DNA from: Bacteroidota bacterium
GTDB taxonomy: Bacteria; Bacteroidota; Rhodothermia; Rhodothermales; Rubricoccaceae
Reading direction: 5' to 3'
Length of the DNA: 64,000 nt
NCBI GenBank assembly: GCA_039821555.1
Contig: JBCBNX010000002.1
Location: 33,444-97,443 of the forward strand
The position numbers and the translations under genes were made by a program. The first letter of the stretch is position 1. Every line of letters starts with the position of its first letter. Shown here piece by piece: positions 25,131 through 34,225 of this stretch. Under the pieces are notes generated by a model. The model searched no databases, was not told where the DNA came from, and worked only from the letters and a program-made list of their open reading frames with translations.

Positions 25131-27281
25131 CTACTTGACGAACAGCATCTCGCGATAGGTGGGCAGGGGCCAGAGGTCATAGGGCACCTCGCCCTCCAAC
25201 TCGTCGCAGGCCGCGCGGACCTTCGCCATCGCTGGGACCACCTTCGTGACCATGTAGCGCGACTCGTCCTTGGCCTTGTGCGCACCTGCGATAGCCCGCT
25301 TCAATGCCGTCGACGCCTTCTGGAGCGTGTTGATGGCAGTGTTGACGTCCTTCGCGATGGCCGCCATGCCGTCGAGCTTGAGGCCGTCGCCCGCCTCGTC
25401 CATCGTCTCGACGAGGTCCTTGAGGTAGCTGATCGCTGCCGGGAGCACCATCGTCTTGGCGATGTTGAGCGTGGTCGCCGCCTCGATGTTGAGCGTGATG
25501 GCGTACTGCTCCGAGAACACCTCGTGGCGCGAGGCAAGTTCGGCCTCGGAGAGCACATCGTAGGTCGAGAACACGGCGACGTTCTTCTCGGCCATCATCT
25601 GGTCGAGGGCGTCCGGCGTGGTGCGGAGGTTGAGCAGGCCGCGCTCCTCCTCGGCCTCCTTGTGCCACGCGTCAGAGTAGCCATCGCCGTTGAAGATGAC
25701 CGGCATGTGCTCGGCGATGGACTCGGCGATGACGGCCTGGAGCGCGGCTTCGAGGGCCTTCTTGCTCTTCTTCTTGCCGAGCGTGTCCTTGAGCTTCGTC
25801 GCGAGGTCCTCGATGGCTTCCGCTACGATGGTGTTGAGGACCGTCAGCGGGAAGCTGATCGACTGGCTCGACCCGACGGCGCGGAACTCGAACTTGTTGC
25901 CGGTGAAGGCAAACGGCGAGGTGCGGTTGCGGTCGCCCGCGTGGCGCGGCAGCTCCGGCAGGACGGGCGTGCCGAGGCCGAGGAAGCCCGACTGCTTGCT
26001 CTCGGTGGCCTTCCCGCTCTCCGCGATCTGCTCGTAGACATCGGTGAGCTGGTCGCCGAGGAAGATCGAGATGATCGCGGGGGGCGCTTCGTTGGCACCG
26101 AGGCGATGGTCGTTGGCCGCCGTCGCGATCGAGATGCGGAGGAGATCCTGATGCTTGTGCACGGCCTGGATGACGGCGGTGCAGAAGAAGAGGAAGACGA
26201 TGTTGTCGTGCGGCGTGTCGCCTGGCTCCAGGAGGTTGAGGCCGGTGTCGGTCGCCATCGAGAAGTTGCAGTGCTTGCCGGAGCCGTTGATCCCGGCGAA
26301 GGGCTTCTCGTGGAGCAGGCACGCCATGCCCATGCGCTTGGCGGTGCGCTGCAGCGTCATCATCATGACCTGCTGGTGATCCGCGGCCACGTTGGTGTCC
26401 TCGAAGATCGGGGCGATCTCGTACTGGCCGGGCGCGACCTCGTTGTGGCGCGTCTTGACCGGGACGCCGAGCCGGTAGAGCTGCTCCTCGACGGCGTTCA
26501 TGAACGTCATCACGCGCTCCGGAATCGAGCCGAAGTAGTGGTCGTCGAGTTCTTGGCCGCGCGGCGGCTTCGCGCCGACGAGCGTGCGGCCAGCTGTCAT
26601 CAGGTCGGGGCGCTGCTCGTAGAAGCCCTCGGCGATGAGGAAGTACTCCTGCTCCGAGCCGCAGGTCGAGTAGACGCGGCCGACCTTGTCGCCGAGGATG
26701 CCGAGCGCGCGGGTCGCCTGCTTGTTGAGCGCCTCCATCGAGCGGAGGAGCGGGATCTTGTGGTCGAGCGCCTCGCCCGTCCAGGACGTGAAGGCTGTCG
26801 GGATGCAGAGCGTGCCGACGCCGTTGTGCTCCACGATGAAGGCGAAGCTGGTCGGGTCGTAGGCCGTGTAGCCGCGCGCCTCGAAGGTGGCGCGGAGGCC
26901 GCCCGACGGGAAGCTGGAGGCGTCCGGCTCGCCCTGGAAGAGCTCCTTGCCCGAGAACTCGGCGATCGCGCCGCCGCCCTGGTTGGGCGTCACGAACGAG
27001 TCGTGCTTCTCGGCGGTGCGGCCGGTGAGCGGCTGGAACCAGTGCGTGTAGTGCGTCGCGCCGTGCTCGACGGCCCACTCCTTCATGGCGAGCGCGATGG
27101 CGTCAGCGACGGTCGCGTCGAGCGGCTCGCCCTTTTCGACGGTCGCCACGACGCGCTTGTAGACCGACTTGGGCAGGCGGGCCTTCATCTGCGTGAGGCC
27201 GAAGGAGCGCTCCCCGAAGATCGAGGGGATGTCGAGGGCGGCTTTGCCGTTTTTCGAGACGGCGGTGGAGGTGGCGGGCAT
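25131..27281 (-). CDS. glnN: Glutamine synthetase type III
   Basis: ATP-dependent synthesis of glutamine from glutamate and ammonia; the main nitrogen-assimilation enzyme in many Bacteroidota. Length 716 residues is typical of the large GSIII class and far above GSI. Characteristic segments are [15 protein letters not shown] near the N-terminus, [20 protein letters not shown], the ATP-binding [13 protein letters not shown], and [19 protein letters not shown]. The C-terminal helical extension is present. An Lrp-type regulator lies 96 bp upstream on the same strand and is the likely controller. Confidence 0.95.
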   Translation of the reverse strand: MPATSTAVSKNGKAALDIPSIFGERSFGLTQMKARLPKSVYKRVVATVEKGEPLDATVADAIALAMKEWAVEHGATHYTHWFQPLTGRTAEKHDSFVTPNQGGGAIAEFSGKELFQGEPDASSFPSGGLRATFEARGYTAYDPTSFAFIVEHNGVGTLCIPTAFTSWTGEALDHKIPLLRSMEALNKQATRALGILGDKVGRVYSTCGSEQEYFLIAEGFYEQRPDLMTAGRTLVGAKPPRGQELDDHYFGSIPERVMTFMNAVEEQLYRLGVPVKTRHNEVAPGQYEIAPIFEDTNVAADHQQVMMMTLQRTAKRMGMACLLHEKPFAGINGSGKHCNFSMATDTGLNLLEPGDTPHDNIVFLFFCTAVIQAVHKHQDLLRISIATAANDHRLGANEAPPAIISIFLGDQLTDVYEQIAESGKATESKQSGFLGLGTPVLPELPRHAGDRNRTSPFAFTGNKFEFRAVGSSQSISFPLTVLNTIVAEAIEDLATKLKDTLGKKKSKKALEAALQAVIAESIAEHMPVIFNGDGYSDAWHKEAEEERGLLNLRTTPDALDQMMAEKNVAVFSTYDVLSEAELASRHEVFSEQYAITLNIEAATTLNIAKTMVLPAAISYLKDLVETMDEAGDGLKLDGMAAIAKDVNTAINTLQKASTALKRAIAGAHKAKDESRYMVTKVVPAMAKVRAACDELEGEVPYDLWPLPTYREMLFVK

Positions 27282-27377
27282 GGGCTTCTGGGAGTGTGAG
27301 GGTCTGGGAGGACGTGGGTCGGGAGGACGCCGGGCGAGGTCGGGCGTGCACGTTCACGCGTGCGCACCTCTTGTACC

Positions 27378-27866
27378 TCATTCGCCGTTTTGGTAGAGGA
27401 TCATCGGCTCGACGTGGAGCTGGCTGGTCTCCTTGAGCGACGTGAGGACGATGGAGGTCTGGGTGCCGCGCACGCCGGGGATGCGCTGGAGGCGTGCGAG
27501 CAGCTTCTCCAGCGTGGACGTGTTGCGGGTGCGCGCCTTGATCATGTGCGACCCCTCGCCGGTGATCGAGTGCAGTTCGAGGACCTCAGACATCTCGCTC
27601 ACGCGTTCGATGAAGGCCTCGTAGTGCTTCGAGCCATCCACGGAGACACGGATGAAGGCGGTGATGTCGAGGTGGAGCCGCTTAGGCGTGAGGACGGCGT
27701 GGTAGCCGGAGATCACGCCCCGCTCTTCGAGCTTGCGCATGCGCTCCGAGACGGACGGCACCGACAGCCCGACGTGCTCGGCGATCTGGTTGCGCTTGAT
27801 GCGGCCGCTCGCCTGGAGCAGCGCCAGGATTTGGGCGTCGATCTCGTCGATTTTTTCTACGGACAT
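27378..27866 (-). CDS. Lrp/AsnC-family transcriptional regulator
   Basis: DNA-binding regulator of amino-acid metabolism, 162 residues. The N-terminal HTH (about 8-60) reads IDAQILALLQASGRIKRNQI then GLSVPSVSERMRKLEERGVI. The C-terminal RAM effector domain (about 70-150) includes ITGEGSHMIKARTRNTSTLE. It lies directly upstream of glnN in the same orientation, so control of glutamine synthetase, and possibly autoregulation, are likely by context. Confidence 0.92.
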   Translation of the reverse strand: MSVEKIDEIDAQILALLQASGRIKRNQIAEHVGLSVPSVSERMRKLEERGVISGYHAVLTPKRLHLDITAFIRVSVDGSKHYEAFIERVSEMSEVLELHSITGEGSHMIKARTRNTSTLEKLLARLQRIPGVRGTQTSIVLTSLKETSQLHVEPMILYQNGE

Positions 27867-28235
27867 ACGGGCCAGGGCACTAAACGGTGGCTTAAGAGGA
27901 AAACGGCGGCACTGAAAAACTAGGCGTGCCGCGAAGACTTATCCAGAGGTCTGCCTAAAAAACAAAGGCGATCCACGATAGGTTCACAAAATCCAGGAGC
28001 GCATACCTGGACAAATCGCATGGAAGCGCTACCGGCGCGTACCTCCGTGGAGAGGCGGTCCGGGGAGGGCCGCTGCAGACGCCAACGGCGGAGCCTATGG
28101 GTTACAAACCGGCACGGTGAAACCGATGGGGGCACCCAGCGCTCGTTTCCGCTTGGAGGGGAGCGGTGGCACGCCGATACCAGCGGCCACTCACCACCGC
28201 GCCCTACCACCGCGCACACCACCATACCTACTCCA
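27867..28235 (+). other. 369-bp intergenic leader before the exopolysaccharide cluster
   Basis: No convincing gene. The region holds the promoters of lrp (leftward) and the sugar transferase (rightward). Visible structure: TCCAGG-N8-CCTGGA at 27992-28011, a possible GCGGTCC/GGGCCGC hairpin near 28055-28075, and short GGTT/AACC and CGGT/ACCG hairpins between 28095 and 28125. It does not match a riboswitch class I know. The last 150 bp could be a structured 5' leader. Confidence 0.4.
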
Positions 28236-29177
28236 ATGCTAGCTGCTCACGCCAGAGAAGCTTTGCCGCTCTCTGTGCCCTCACCTTCTGCTGTGCTCCC
28301 TCGTCGCCCTGACCATCTCGCGAAGGCCTTCCGGGCTCCCCGGGACGGCAAGGCCGTGGAGCACCTCGCCTTCCGCGAGGCGCTGCCCGAGGCGTCGGCG
28401 CCCAACTCGTCCTGGCTTCGCCGCAAGGTCAAGCGCGCGCTCGACATCGCCCTGGCTGGCACCGCCTTGCTCATCCTGAGCCCGATCCTCCTCGCCGTCG
28501 CGGCAGCCATCCGTCTCGAGTCTCCGGGGCCTGTGCTCTACGCCTCGAAGCGCGTCGGCAGCCGCTATCGCGTGTTCAAGGTCTACAAGTTCCGCTCGAT
28601 GTATCAGGACGCCGACCAGCGGCTCAAGGACCTGATGCACCTCAACCAATACACCGCGCAGGAGGAGGGAGATCAGGTGGTTCCTAGATCGCTGGACACC
28701 TGCGCCGAGTGCGAGCGTCTCGGCACGCCGTGCTCGTCGCAGATGATCGACAAGGACGGTATGCCTGTCTGCGAGAAGCTCCTGCTCGCGCGCAAGAAGC
28801 AGCAGGCGAGCAACGTCTTCGTGAAGCTTCAGAACGATCCCCGCGTGACGCGCGTCGGTCGCTTCATTCGCAACACCTCCATCGACGAGCTGCCGCAATT
28901 GCTCAACGTGGTCAAGGGCGACATGAGCCTGGTCGGCAACCGACCGCTGCCGCTCTACGAGGCCGAGCAACTCACCGCCGACCCGAGCGTGCTCCGCTTC
29001 GACGCGCCCGCCGGGCTGACCGGCCTGTGGCAGGTCACCAAGCGCGGCAAGTCCGACATGTCGCCAGAGGAACGGATCGCCCTCGACAACAGCTACGCCG
29101 AGGATCATACCCTCGGCGGCGACTTCAAGATCATGTTCCAGACTATCCCCGCCATGCTTCAGAAAGAGGACGTGTAA
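28236..29177 (+). CDS. Exopolysaccharide priming sugar transferase (undecaprenyl-phosphate glycosylphosphotransferase)
   Basis: Transfers the first sugar-1-phosphate to undecaprenyl phosphate at the inner membrane, starting polysaccharide assembly. A short N-terminal region is followed by one membrane helix (about 72-94, [19 protein letters not shown]) and the bacterial sugar transferase domain: [57 protein letters not shown] and [11 protein letters not shown]. An insert contains [11 protein letters not shown] and a further Cys, possibly a metal site; I recall similar inserts in Bacteroidota homologues. I start at ATG 28236; the open frame extends upstream but looks non-coding. First gene of the cluster. 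Confidence 0.9.
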   Translation: MLAAHAREALPLSVPSPSAVLPRRPDHLAKAFRAPRDGKAVEHLAFREALPEASAPNSSWLRRKVKRALDIALAGTALLILSPILLAVAAAIRLESPGPVLYASKRVGSRYRVFKVYKFRSMYQDADQRLKDLMHLNQYTAQEEGDQVVPRSLDTCAECERLGTPCSSQMIDKDGMPVCEKLLLARKKQQASNVFVKLQNDPRVTRVGRFIRNTSIDELPQLLNVVKGDMSLVGNRPLPLYEAEQLTADPSVLRFDAPAGLTGLWQVTKRGKSDMSPEERIALDNSYAEDHTLGGDFKIMFQTIPAMLQKEDV

Positions 29178-29214
29178 CAGGTCGTTTCTACCGACCGTCC
29201 GTATTACACATTCA

Positions 29215-29248
29215 CCGCCCCGCTCCACGATTGGTAATCGAGGGGCGG
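29215..29248 (+). terminator. Hairpin after the sugar transferase gene, possible terminator
   Basis: CCGCCCC (29215-29221) pairs with GGGGCGG (29242-29248), with a nested CGATT/AATCG hairpin between. No clear T run follows, so it may be a weak or factor-dependent terminator, or it may stabilise the upstream transcript. Confidence 0.4.
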
Positions 29249-29476
29249 GGTGTCGTTGGTCGGCCTCTGGAGGAATCAGGGCCGCGCAACCGGCGAAAAG
29301 ACGCCAAAAAGACCACTGCCGGTCCTATCTCGTTGTCAAGGACCTAGCAGAACTGGGCAACGCTGGAACGCGGAGGATGAGGTCCACTTGGTCATGGCGG
29401 AGCGGAATGGGGTTTGCCAAATCAGAGGTCCCGCCATCCCGTCTCGTCCGTGCTACGTCTCTTTTCCCGGCTGCGA

Positions 29477-30295
29477 ATGCCCCTCCGGCGCGCGGTGCTG
29501 CTCCTCGGCACCGCGCCCGTGCTGTGCGCGATTGCCACCGCCCAGCCGCTCCCGGCGCCGCCCCTGCCCGCTGCGCTGACTACCAATTCCGGGCCGATGC
29601 TCGCCGCAGACCTAGCCCCTTTGCCTCCCTTGGACGTGGTGCTCCTGGCAGCACGGGACCACTCGCCGCGCCTGCGCATGGAGGCCGCTGCGGTCACCCA
29701 GGCTAGCGCCAACCTGCGGGGCGCGAGCGCGCTCTGGCTCCAAGGCATCACCGTCGGCGCCTCGACCAACTATGGCTCCACCGGCAACGCGACGCTTGAC
29801 GAGGTCACACTGGGCACCCAGACCACCATCGGGATCCGGCTTTCGCTCTACGACCTCTTCGGGCGGCGCCACGACGTGCGAGCCCAGGAAGCCCGCATCA
29901 CGCAAGCGCGCGAGCAAGAGCAGATGGTCCAGATCGAGGAAGACCGGTTTGTGACGCAGCTGTACCACGAAGTCGTGCTGGCCGAGCGGCTGGTCGGCGT
30001 CCGCAGCGAGGCGCTGCAGGCTGCACGCAGCCACTATGCCGTCGCCGAGCGCGCCTTCTCGCAGGGGCACCTCTCCGTTGCTGATCTCGCGCAGGTCACG
30101 CAGACCAAGGCCTCCGCCGAGGCCACCTATGAGTCCGCGAGCGCCGAGTACCGCAACGCCTACGCGCAGCTCGAGCTCGTCGTCGGGACCTCGCTGCGCG
30201 CCCTCACCGAAGAGCCGGTCGTGCTGCGGAGCGGGAGCACGCCCCCCCACGAGCACGGCGGCGGGCAGGCCATCACCGAAGACGACGGCCGATGA
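29477..30295 (+). CDS. Short TolC-family outer membrane protein (one OEP repeat)
   Basis: Outer-membrane efflux-type protein of about 272 residues with a signal peptide ending near IATAQ. It shows a single TolC-type repeat: helix (VVLLAARDHSPRLRMEAAAV), two strand regions (WLQGITVGASTNYG, IGIRLSLYDLFG), then a long helix (AERAFSQGHLSVADLAQVTQ). Usual TolC proteins carry two such repeats in about 430 residues. Its stop overlaps the ATG of the chain-length protein (ATGA), so the two are coupled. That suggests a role in polysaccharide export, where one would normally expect a Wza-type pore. Start is the ATG giving MPLRRAVLLLG. Confidence 0.75.
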   Translation: MPLRRAVLLLGTAPVLCAIATAQPLPAPPLPAALTTNSGPMLAADLAPLPPLDVVLLAARDHSPRLRMEAAAVTQASANLRGASALWLQGITVGASTNYGSTGNATLDEVTLGTQTTIGIRLSLYDLFGRRHDVRAQEARITQAREQEQMVQIEEDRFVTQLYHEVVLAERLVGVRSEALQAARSHYAVAERAFSQGHLSVADLAQVTQTKASAEATYESASAEYRNAYAQLELVVGTSLRALTEEPVVLRSGSTPPHEHGGGQAITEDDGR

Positions 30296-32772
30296 CGCCC
30301 CGCTCTATCCTGCGCATGCTGCGGCAGCGGTGGCTCTGGCTGCTGCTCGGCCCCGTCGTAGCCGTGGCATTGGTGCTCTTCGCCACACGCAACGCGCCCG
30401 ACACCTATGCCTCGGAGTCGGTGCTCTACACCGGCCTCGTCTCGGGCTACACCATCGAGTCCTCGGCCAACGACCGCGTCGACTACCTCACCGTAGCCAA
30501 CGCCTTCGACAACCTCGTCAACCTCGTCAAGGCGCGCACCACCGTCGAGGAGGCCGCGCTGCGGCTGCTCGCCCGGCAGCTGGTGACGGAGCCCGAGCGC
30601 CTCGCCGTCTTCGACTCGGAGCGTGCGCCCTACATCCTGGCTCTCATCGACGGATCGCGGAGCGAAACACGCGTGCTCGAACGCCTCCGCGCGGCCAAGC
30701 ACCGGCCTGAGAGCGAGGTCTACGAGTTGCTCCTCCAGGGCAACACCCCTTTCGCCGTGGACGAGATCCAGAAGCAGCTCGGCGTGTCGCGCGTGGGGGC
30801 GTCCGACCTCATCAAGATGCGCTACGTGTCCATCGACCCGCAGCTGTGCCAGTGGACGCTGGAGGTGCTGCTGGAGGTAGTCACGGCACGGCACCAAAGC
30901 ATGAAGACGCGCGAGACGGGCAACGTGGTCGCCTTCTTCGAGCGCGAGGTCAGCCGAGCGGAAGACGAACTCGCCAACCGCGTCGAGGCGCTGCGGGCAT
31001 TTGGCGTCGACAACCGCGTCATCAACTACAACGAGCAGACGAAGGCCATCGCGGGGCAGAAGGAGGCCATCGCGGCCGAGCTTCAGCAGGAGCTGCAGCG
31101 CCAGGCTGCCGCCGAGGCAGTCGTGCAGGAGTTGGAGGCACGGATGGTGCAGCAGCAGACGCTCGCCGTGCGCAGCGACACCATGCTCGTGCTGCGCAAC
31201 CAGCTCGCCGAGGCCACCACGGCCGTCGTGCTCGCCGAGGCAGGCGGCGTGCCGCGCCCCGACCTCCGCCGCCGTGCTGACAGCCTGGAAGCCGAGCTTA
31301 CCCGGCAGGCCGCCGCGCTCTATGACCTCGCCAGCTCGCGCGAAGGCCTCAACCGCGAGAACATCGCTGACGCCTGGCTCCAGAAGCTCCTCGACGCCAC
31401 AGACGCCCGCGCTCAGGTCGTGCTCCTCGAACAGCGCCTCCAGGAGTACGGCCGGTACTACGACGAATTCTCGCCGCTCGGGGCTACCCTCACCACCCTG
31501 GAGCGCGAGGTCAGCACGGCCGAGCAGACCTATCTCGAACTGCTCAACAGCCTCAACATGGCGCGGATGCACGAGCAAAACATCCAGATGGCCTCGCGCC
31601 TCGACGTGGTCGATGCGCCGTTCTTCCCGGAGGAGCCGGAGGGGTCGAACCGCCTCCTCCTGGCCGTCGGCGCGATGGTGGGCTGCTTTGGATTGCTCGC
31701 GACGATGTTTGTGCTGATCGAGCTGTTCCACCCGACGATCCGCTCCATCGAGCGCGCCCGCTCGATCACGAAGCTTGAGGTGGCCACAGCCTACCCGCCG
31801 ATCCAGGTGACCCCGCCCCGCCTGCTTGCGCGGCTGCGCAGTCGGCTTTCTCGGCAGGAACCAGACGAGCACGACGCCTTCGTCTACGAAGAGGAGCACG
31901 ACGCTGAGAGGGCGTCGGCGCGCTCGCGGTTTGGGTGGCAGCGCCTCCTCCGCAAGACCGACCCGCTGGAGACGACGCTTGCGGCCTCGCCCGACGTTCC
32001 CAGGCGTCGGTCGCCACACGACGACCTCCACGACGTGCTGCGGAGGCTCGACCTGCACCTCGTCCGTGCGGTGAAGCTGCACCTTCTGGACCGAGAGCGC
32101 CCCGAAGCACAGGGCGGACCTCTGCGCCTGACGGTCGTGGGCGCGCTGCCCGAGGACGGCGTCGCCCTCATCGCCACGCGCCTCGCGATGATGCTCCGCG
32201 ATGACCACGAGCGTGTTCATCACGTCGCCCTGACCACGCGCACCGACCCCAGCCAGGCCCCAGTCCCGGGCGACTTGCTCGGCCCTGGCTTTGCCACTGA
32301 TGTGGCACGCTCGGTGGTGTCCGACCTCCAGGTCTACGAAGGAAGCTGGAGCCCGCGTGCAGGCTCGGTCGAGGCGAAGCACTCCCATCCCTCGGAAGCC
32401 AAAAACGGCACCAGGGCGAAGCGTCGTCGCCGGAAGGGTGGGAACGCCAAGACCGAGGTCCTGGCCGCGGACTCGGCCTCAGCCTCGCCGGCCCCCGACG
32501 TGTCTGGAGCCGATGTCGTCGTGATCGAGCTGCCGCCGATGGTCGAGCATGCGGCCCCGCTGCAGGTCGTCCGCGATGCCGACCTCGCCCTGATGGTGCT
32601 CCGCGCCGACCGCACCTGGACCGATGCCGACCAGCACGCGCTCAGCGCGCTCAAAGCCGCGCACCCGCACCCCATCCTGCTGGTGCTCACCGAGATGAAC
32701 CGCGATTTCCTTAACGGCCTCACCGCACGCGGCCTCCCGATCCCGCCCTTCCTACGCCCCATCTTCGGCTAA
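30292..32772 (+). CDS. Polysaccharide chain-length/co-polymerase protein with degenerate BY-kinase-like domain
   Basis: Inner-membrane protein of the Wzz/PCP-2a type controlling polysaccharide polymerisation and export. An N-terminal helix (about 14-32) and a long periplasmic coiled-coil region lead to a second helix (about 455-485, AVGAMVGCFGLLATMFVLIE). The cytoplasmic part from about 600 resembles a BY-kinase/MinD fold, but the Walker A position reads GALPEDGVALIATRLA with no GK(S/T). An insert with RAKRRRRKGG interrupts it. A tyrosine-rich tail is absent. Kinase activity is therefore unlikely. It is coupled to the TolC-like gene by a four-base overlap. Confidence 0.8.
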   Translation: MTPRSILRMLRQRWLWLLLGPVVAVALVLFATRNAPDTYASESVLYTGLVSGYTIESSANDRVDYLTVANAFDNLVNLVKARTTVEEAALRLLARQLVTEPERLAVFDSERAPYILALIDGSRSETRVLERLRAAKHRPESEVYELLLQGNTPFAVDEIQKQLGVSRVGASDLIKMRYVSIDPQLCQWTLEVLLEVVTARHQSMKTRETGNVVAFFEREVSRAEDELANRVEALRAFGVDNRVINYNEQTKAIAGQKEAIAAELQQELQRQAAAEAVVQELEARMVQQQTLAVRSDTMLVLRNQLAEATTAVVLAEAGGVPRPDLRRRADSLEAELTRQAAALYDLASSREGLNRENIADAWLQKLLDATDARAQVVLLEQRLQEYGRYYDEFSPLGATLTTLEREVSTAEQTYLELLNSLNMARMHEQNIQMASRLDVVDAPFFPEEPEGSNRLLLAVGAMVGCFGLLATMFVLIELFHPTIRSIERARSITKLEVATAYPPIQVTPPRLLARLRSRLSRQEPDEHDAFVYEEEHDAERASARSRFGWQRLLRKTDPLETTLAASPDVPRRRSPHDDLHDVLRRLDLHLVRAVKLHLLDRERPEAQGGPLRLTVVGALPEDGVALIATRLAMMLRDDHERVHHVALTTRTDPSQAPVPGDLLGPGFATDVARSVVSDLQVYEGSWSPRAGSVEAKHSHPSEAKNGTRAKRRRRKGGNAKTEVLAADSASASPAPDVSGADVVVIELPPMVEHAAPLQVVRDADLALMVLRADRTWTDADQHALSALKAAHPHPILLVLTEMNRDFLNGLTARGLPIPPFLRPIFG

Positions 32773-32896
32773 ACGCAGCGGGCTGCTCCCCCCGCATACC
32801 CAATTGGGCCAAGAAAATCGCCGCCGCCCATCGCCTCAGACGCAGGCTGACACGGTTTTTGCCCAAGGACGAACTCACCACAGGCCTCGCTCCGCC

Positions 32897-34222
32897 ATGT
32901 TCGACTCGTTTTCCTCCTCGGCGCCGGAAGCCGCGCGGCTAGCTCGCGCCCCCGGGGCGCTCGCGCCTCCGAAGCACACCGGGGACATCCTCGACGCCGA
33001 CCTCGTGTGCGTCGCGCTGCCAACGTGGGACGGCGACTATATGAAGTCGACCGTGCACCTCGTGCGAGCGCTGGCCGCGCGCCACCTCGCACCGGGGCGG
33101 CAGGCGCTCTACGTCGACTATCCGTTCACGGTCAAGGATGTCGTCCAGACGCTCCGGGGCCGCCAACGAGCCCCGCTGCAGCGGATGGCTGGGCCGCTCA
33201 TGCCGGGCGGCGAGGACCGCCTGCGCCGCATCGAGATCGGCGACGGGAGGGCGGTGCACGTCCTCACGCCTCCCGTGACGGCGCCCGTGAACGGGCTGGC
33301 GCCAGGCATCGCGTACGACGCGCTGCTCGGCCTCAACGGGCGCGTCGTCGGGGCCGCGATCCGGCGGGCGATGCAGCGGCTCGGGATGAGCGCGCCGGTG
33401 GTGGTCAACGCGTTCAACCCGTTCCTGGGTGTTCCGCTTGCAGGGCGCCTCGGCGAGCGGCTGCTAGCCTACTACTGCTACGACGAGATCAGCGCCGCCT
33501 CGTGGAACCGCCGCCATGGCACCCGCCTCGAAGCGCGGTTTCTCACGCAGGCCGACGTGGTCGTCGTGTCGAGCGAGGCGCTTCTGGCCAGCAAGCGCGA
33601 ACACCACGACCGCGTGCGCCTCGTCAAGAATGGCGTCGACTTCGATCTCTTCCACGAGGCCTACGACGCCGATCCCACTGCCGAGGCCGACCCCACTGCG
33701 CGAGCCGAGCGCCCGTGCGTGGGCTATCTCGGCAGCCTCGACGACCGGCTCGACTACGACCTGCTCCACGCCGTCATCCAGGCGTCGCCGGACTGGCGGT
33801 TTCTCTTCGTCGGGCGCCTCGTCGACGAGCGGGCGCACGCGCTGGACTCGCACGCGAACGTCGACCTCGCGGGGGCGCAGCAGCCCGCTGCGCTACCGGG
33901 CTTTCTCCGGCAGATGGACGTGGGCACGATCCCCTTCGCACGCACGGCCTTCACGGCGAACATCTACCCGCTCAAGATCAACGAGTACTTGGCGGGCGGG
34001 CGGCCTGTCGTCATGACGCCGTTTGCCGACCTGCGCGAGTTCGCCGGGCTGGCCACGGTGGCCGAGACGGCGGAGGCCTTTCGGACGGGGCTCGCCGAGG
34101 CGCTTGTGCCCGCGGCCCTGGAAGTCGTCGCCGCGCGCATGGAGGCAGCCCGAGGCAATGCATGGCCGGGCCGGGCCGCGGCGTTCGCGTCGGTGCTTCA
34201 GCGGGCTCTCCCCCCTGCCTAG
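32897..34222 (+). CDS. GT4-type glycosyltransferase
   Basis: Glycosyltransferase with a GT-B fold, about 441 residues. The C-terminal half shows RVRLVKNGVDFDLFHEA, VGYLGSLDDRLDYDL, FLFVGRLVDERAH and a donor-binding stretch KINEYLAGGRPVVMTPFADL typical of families GT1/GT4. It probably adds a sugar to the lipid-linked repeat unit begun by the upstream sugar transferase. The ATG at 32897 fits the start of the fold; the open frame reaches 93 bases further upstream. The flippase gene follows after three bases, so they are in one operon. Confidence 0.88.
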   Translation: MFDSFSSSAPEAARLARAPGALAPPKHTGDILDADLVCVALPTWDGDYMKSTVHLVRALAARHLAPGRQALYVDYPFTVKDVVQTLRGRQRAPLQRMAGPLMPGGEDRLRRIEIGDGRAVHVLTPPVTAPVNGLAPGIAYDALLGLNGRVVGAAIRRAMQRLGMSAPVVVNAFNPFLGVPLAGRLGERLLAYYCYDEISAASWNRRHGTRLEARFLTQADVVVVSSEALLASKREHHDRVRLVKNGVDFDLFHEAYDADPTAEADPTARAERPCVGYLGSLDDRLDYDLLHAVIQASPDWRFLFVGRLVDERAHALDSHANVDLAGAQQPAALPGFLRQMDVGTIPFARTAFTANIYPLKINEYLAGGRPVVMTPFADLREFAGLATVAETAEAFRTGLAEALVPAALEVVAARMEAARGNAWPGRAAAFASVLQRALPPA

Positions 34223-34225
34223 CCG

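Noticed and set aside
25278..27299. Long open frame on the plus strand opposite glnN
   Set aside because: It mirrors the codon structure of the glutamine synthetase gene; the product is Arg/Glu/Val/Asp-rich with no domain. The real gene is on the minus strand.
28050..28130. c-di-GMP or cobalamin riboswitch before the sugar transferase
   Set aside because: Short hairpins are present but the conserved loop sequences of those classes are missing.
30160..32388. Long minus-strand open frame opposite the chain-length gene
   Set aside because: Shadow of the coding strand, with repeated Arg/Val/Glu/His words and no recognisable domain.
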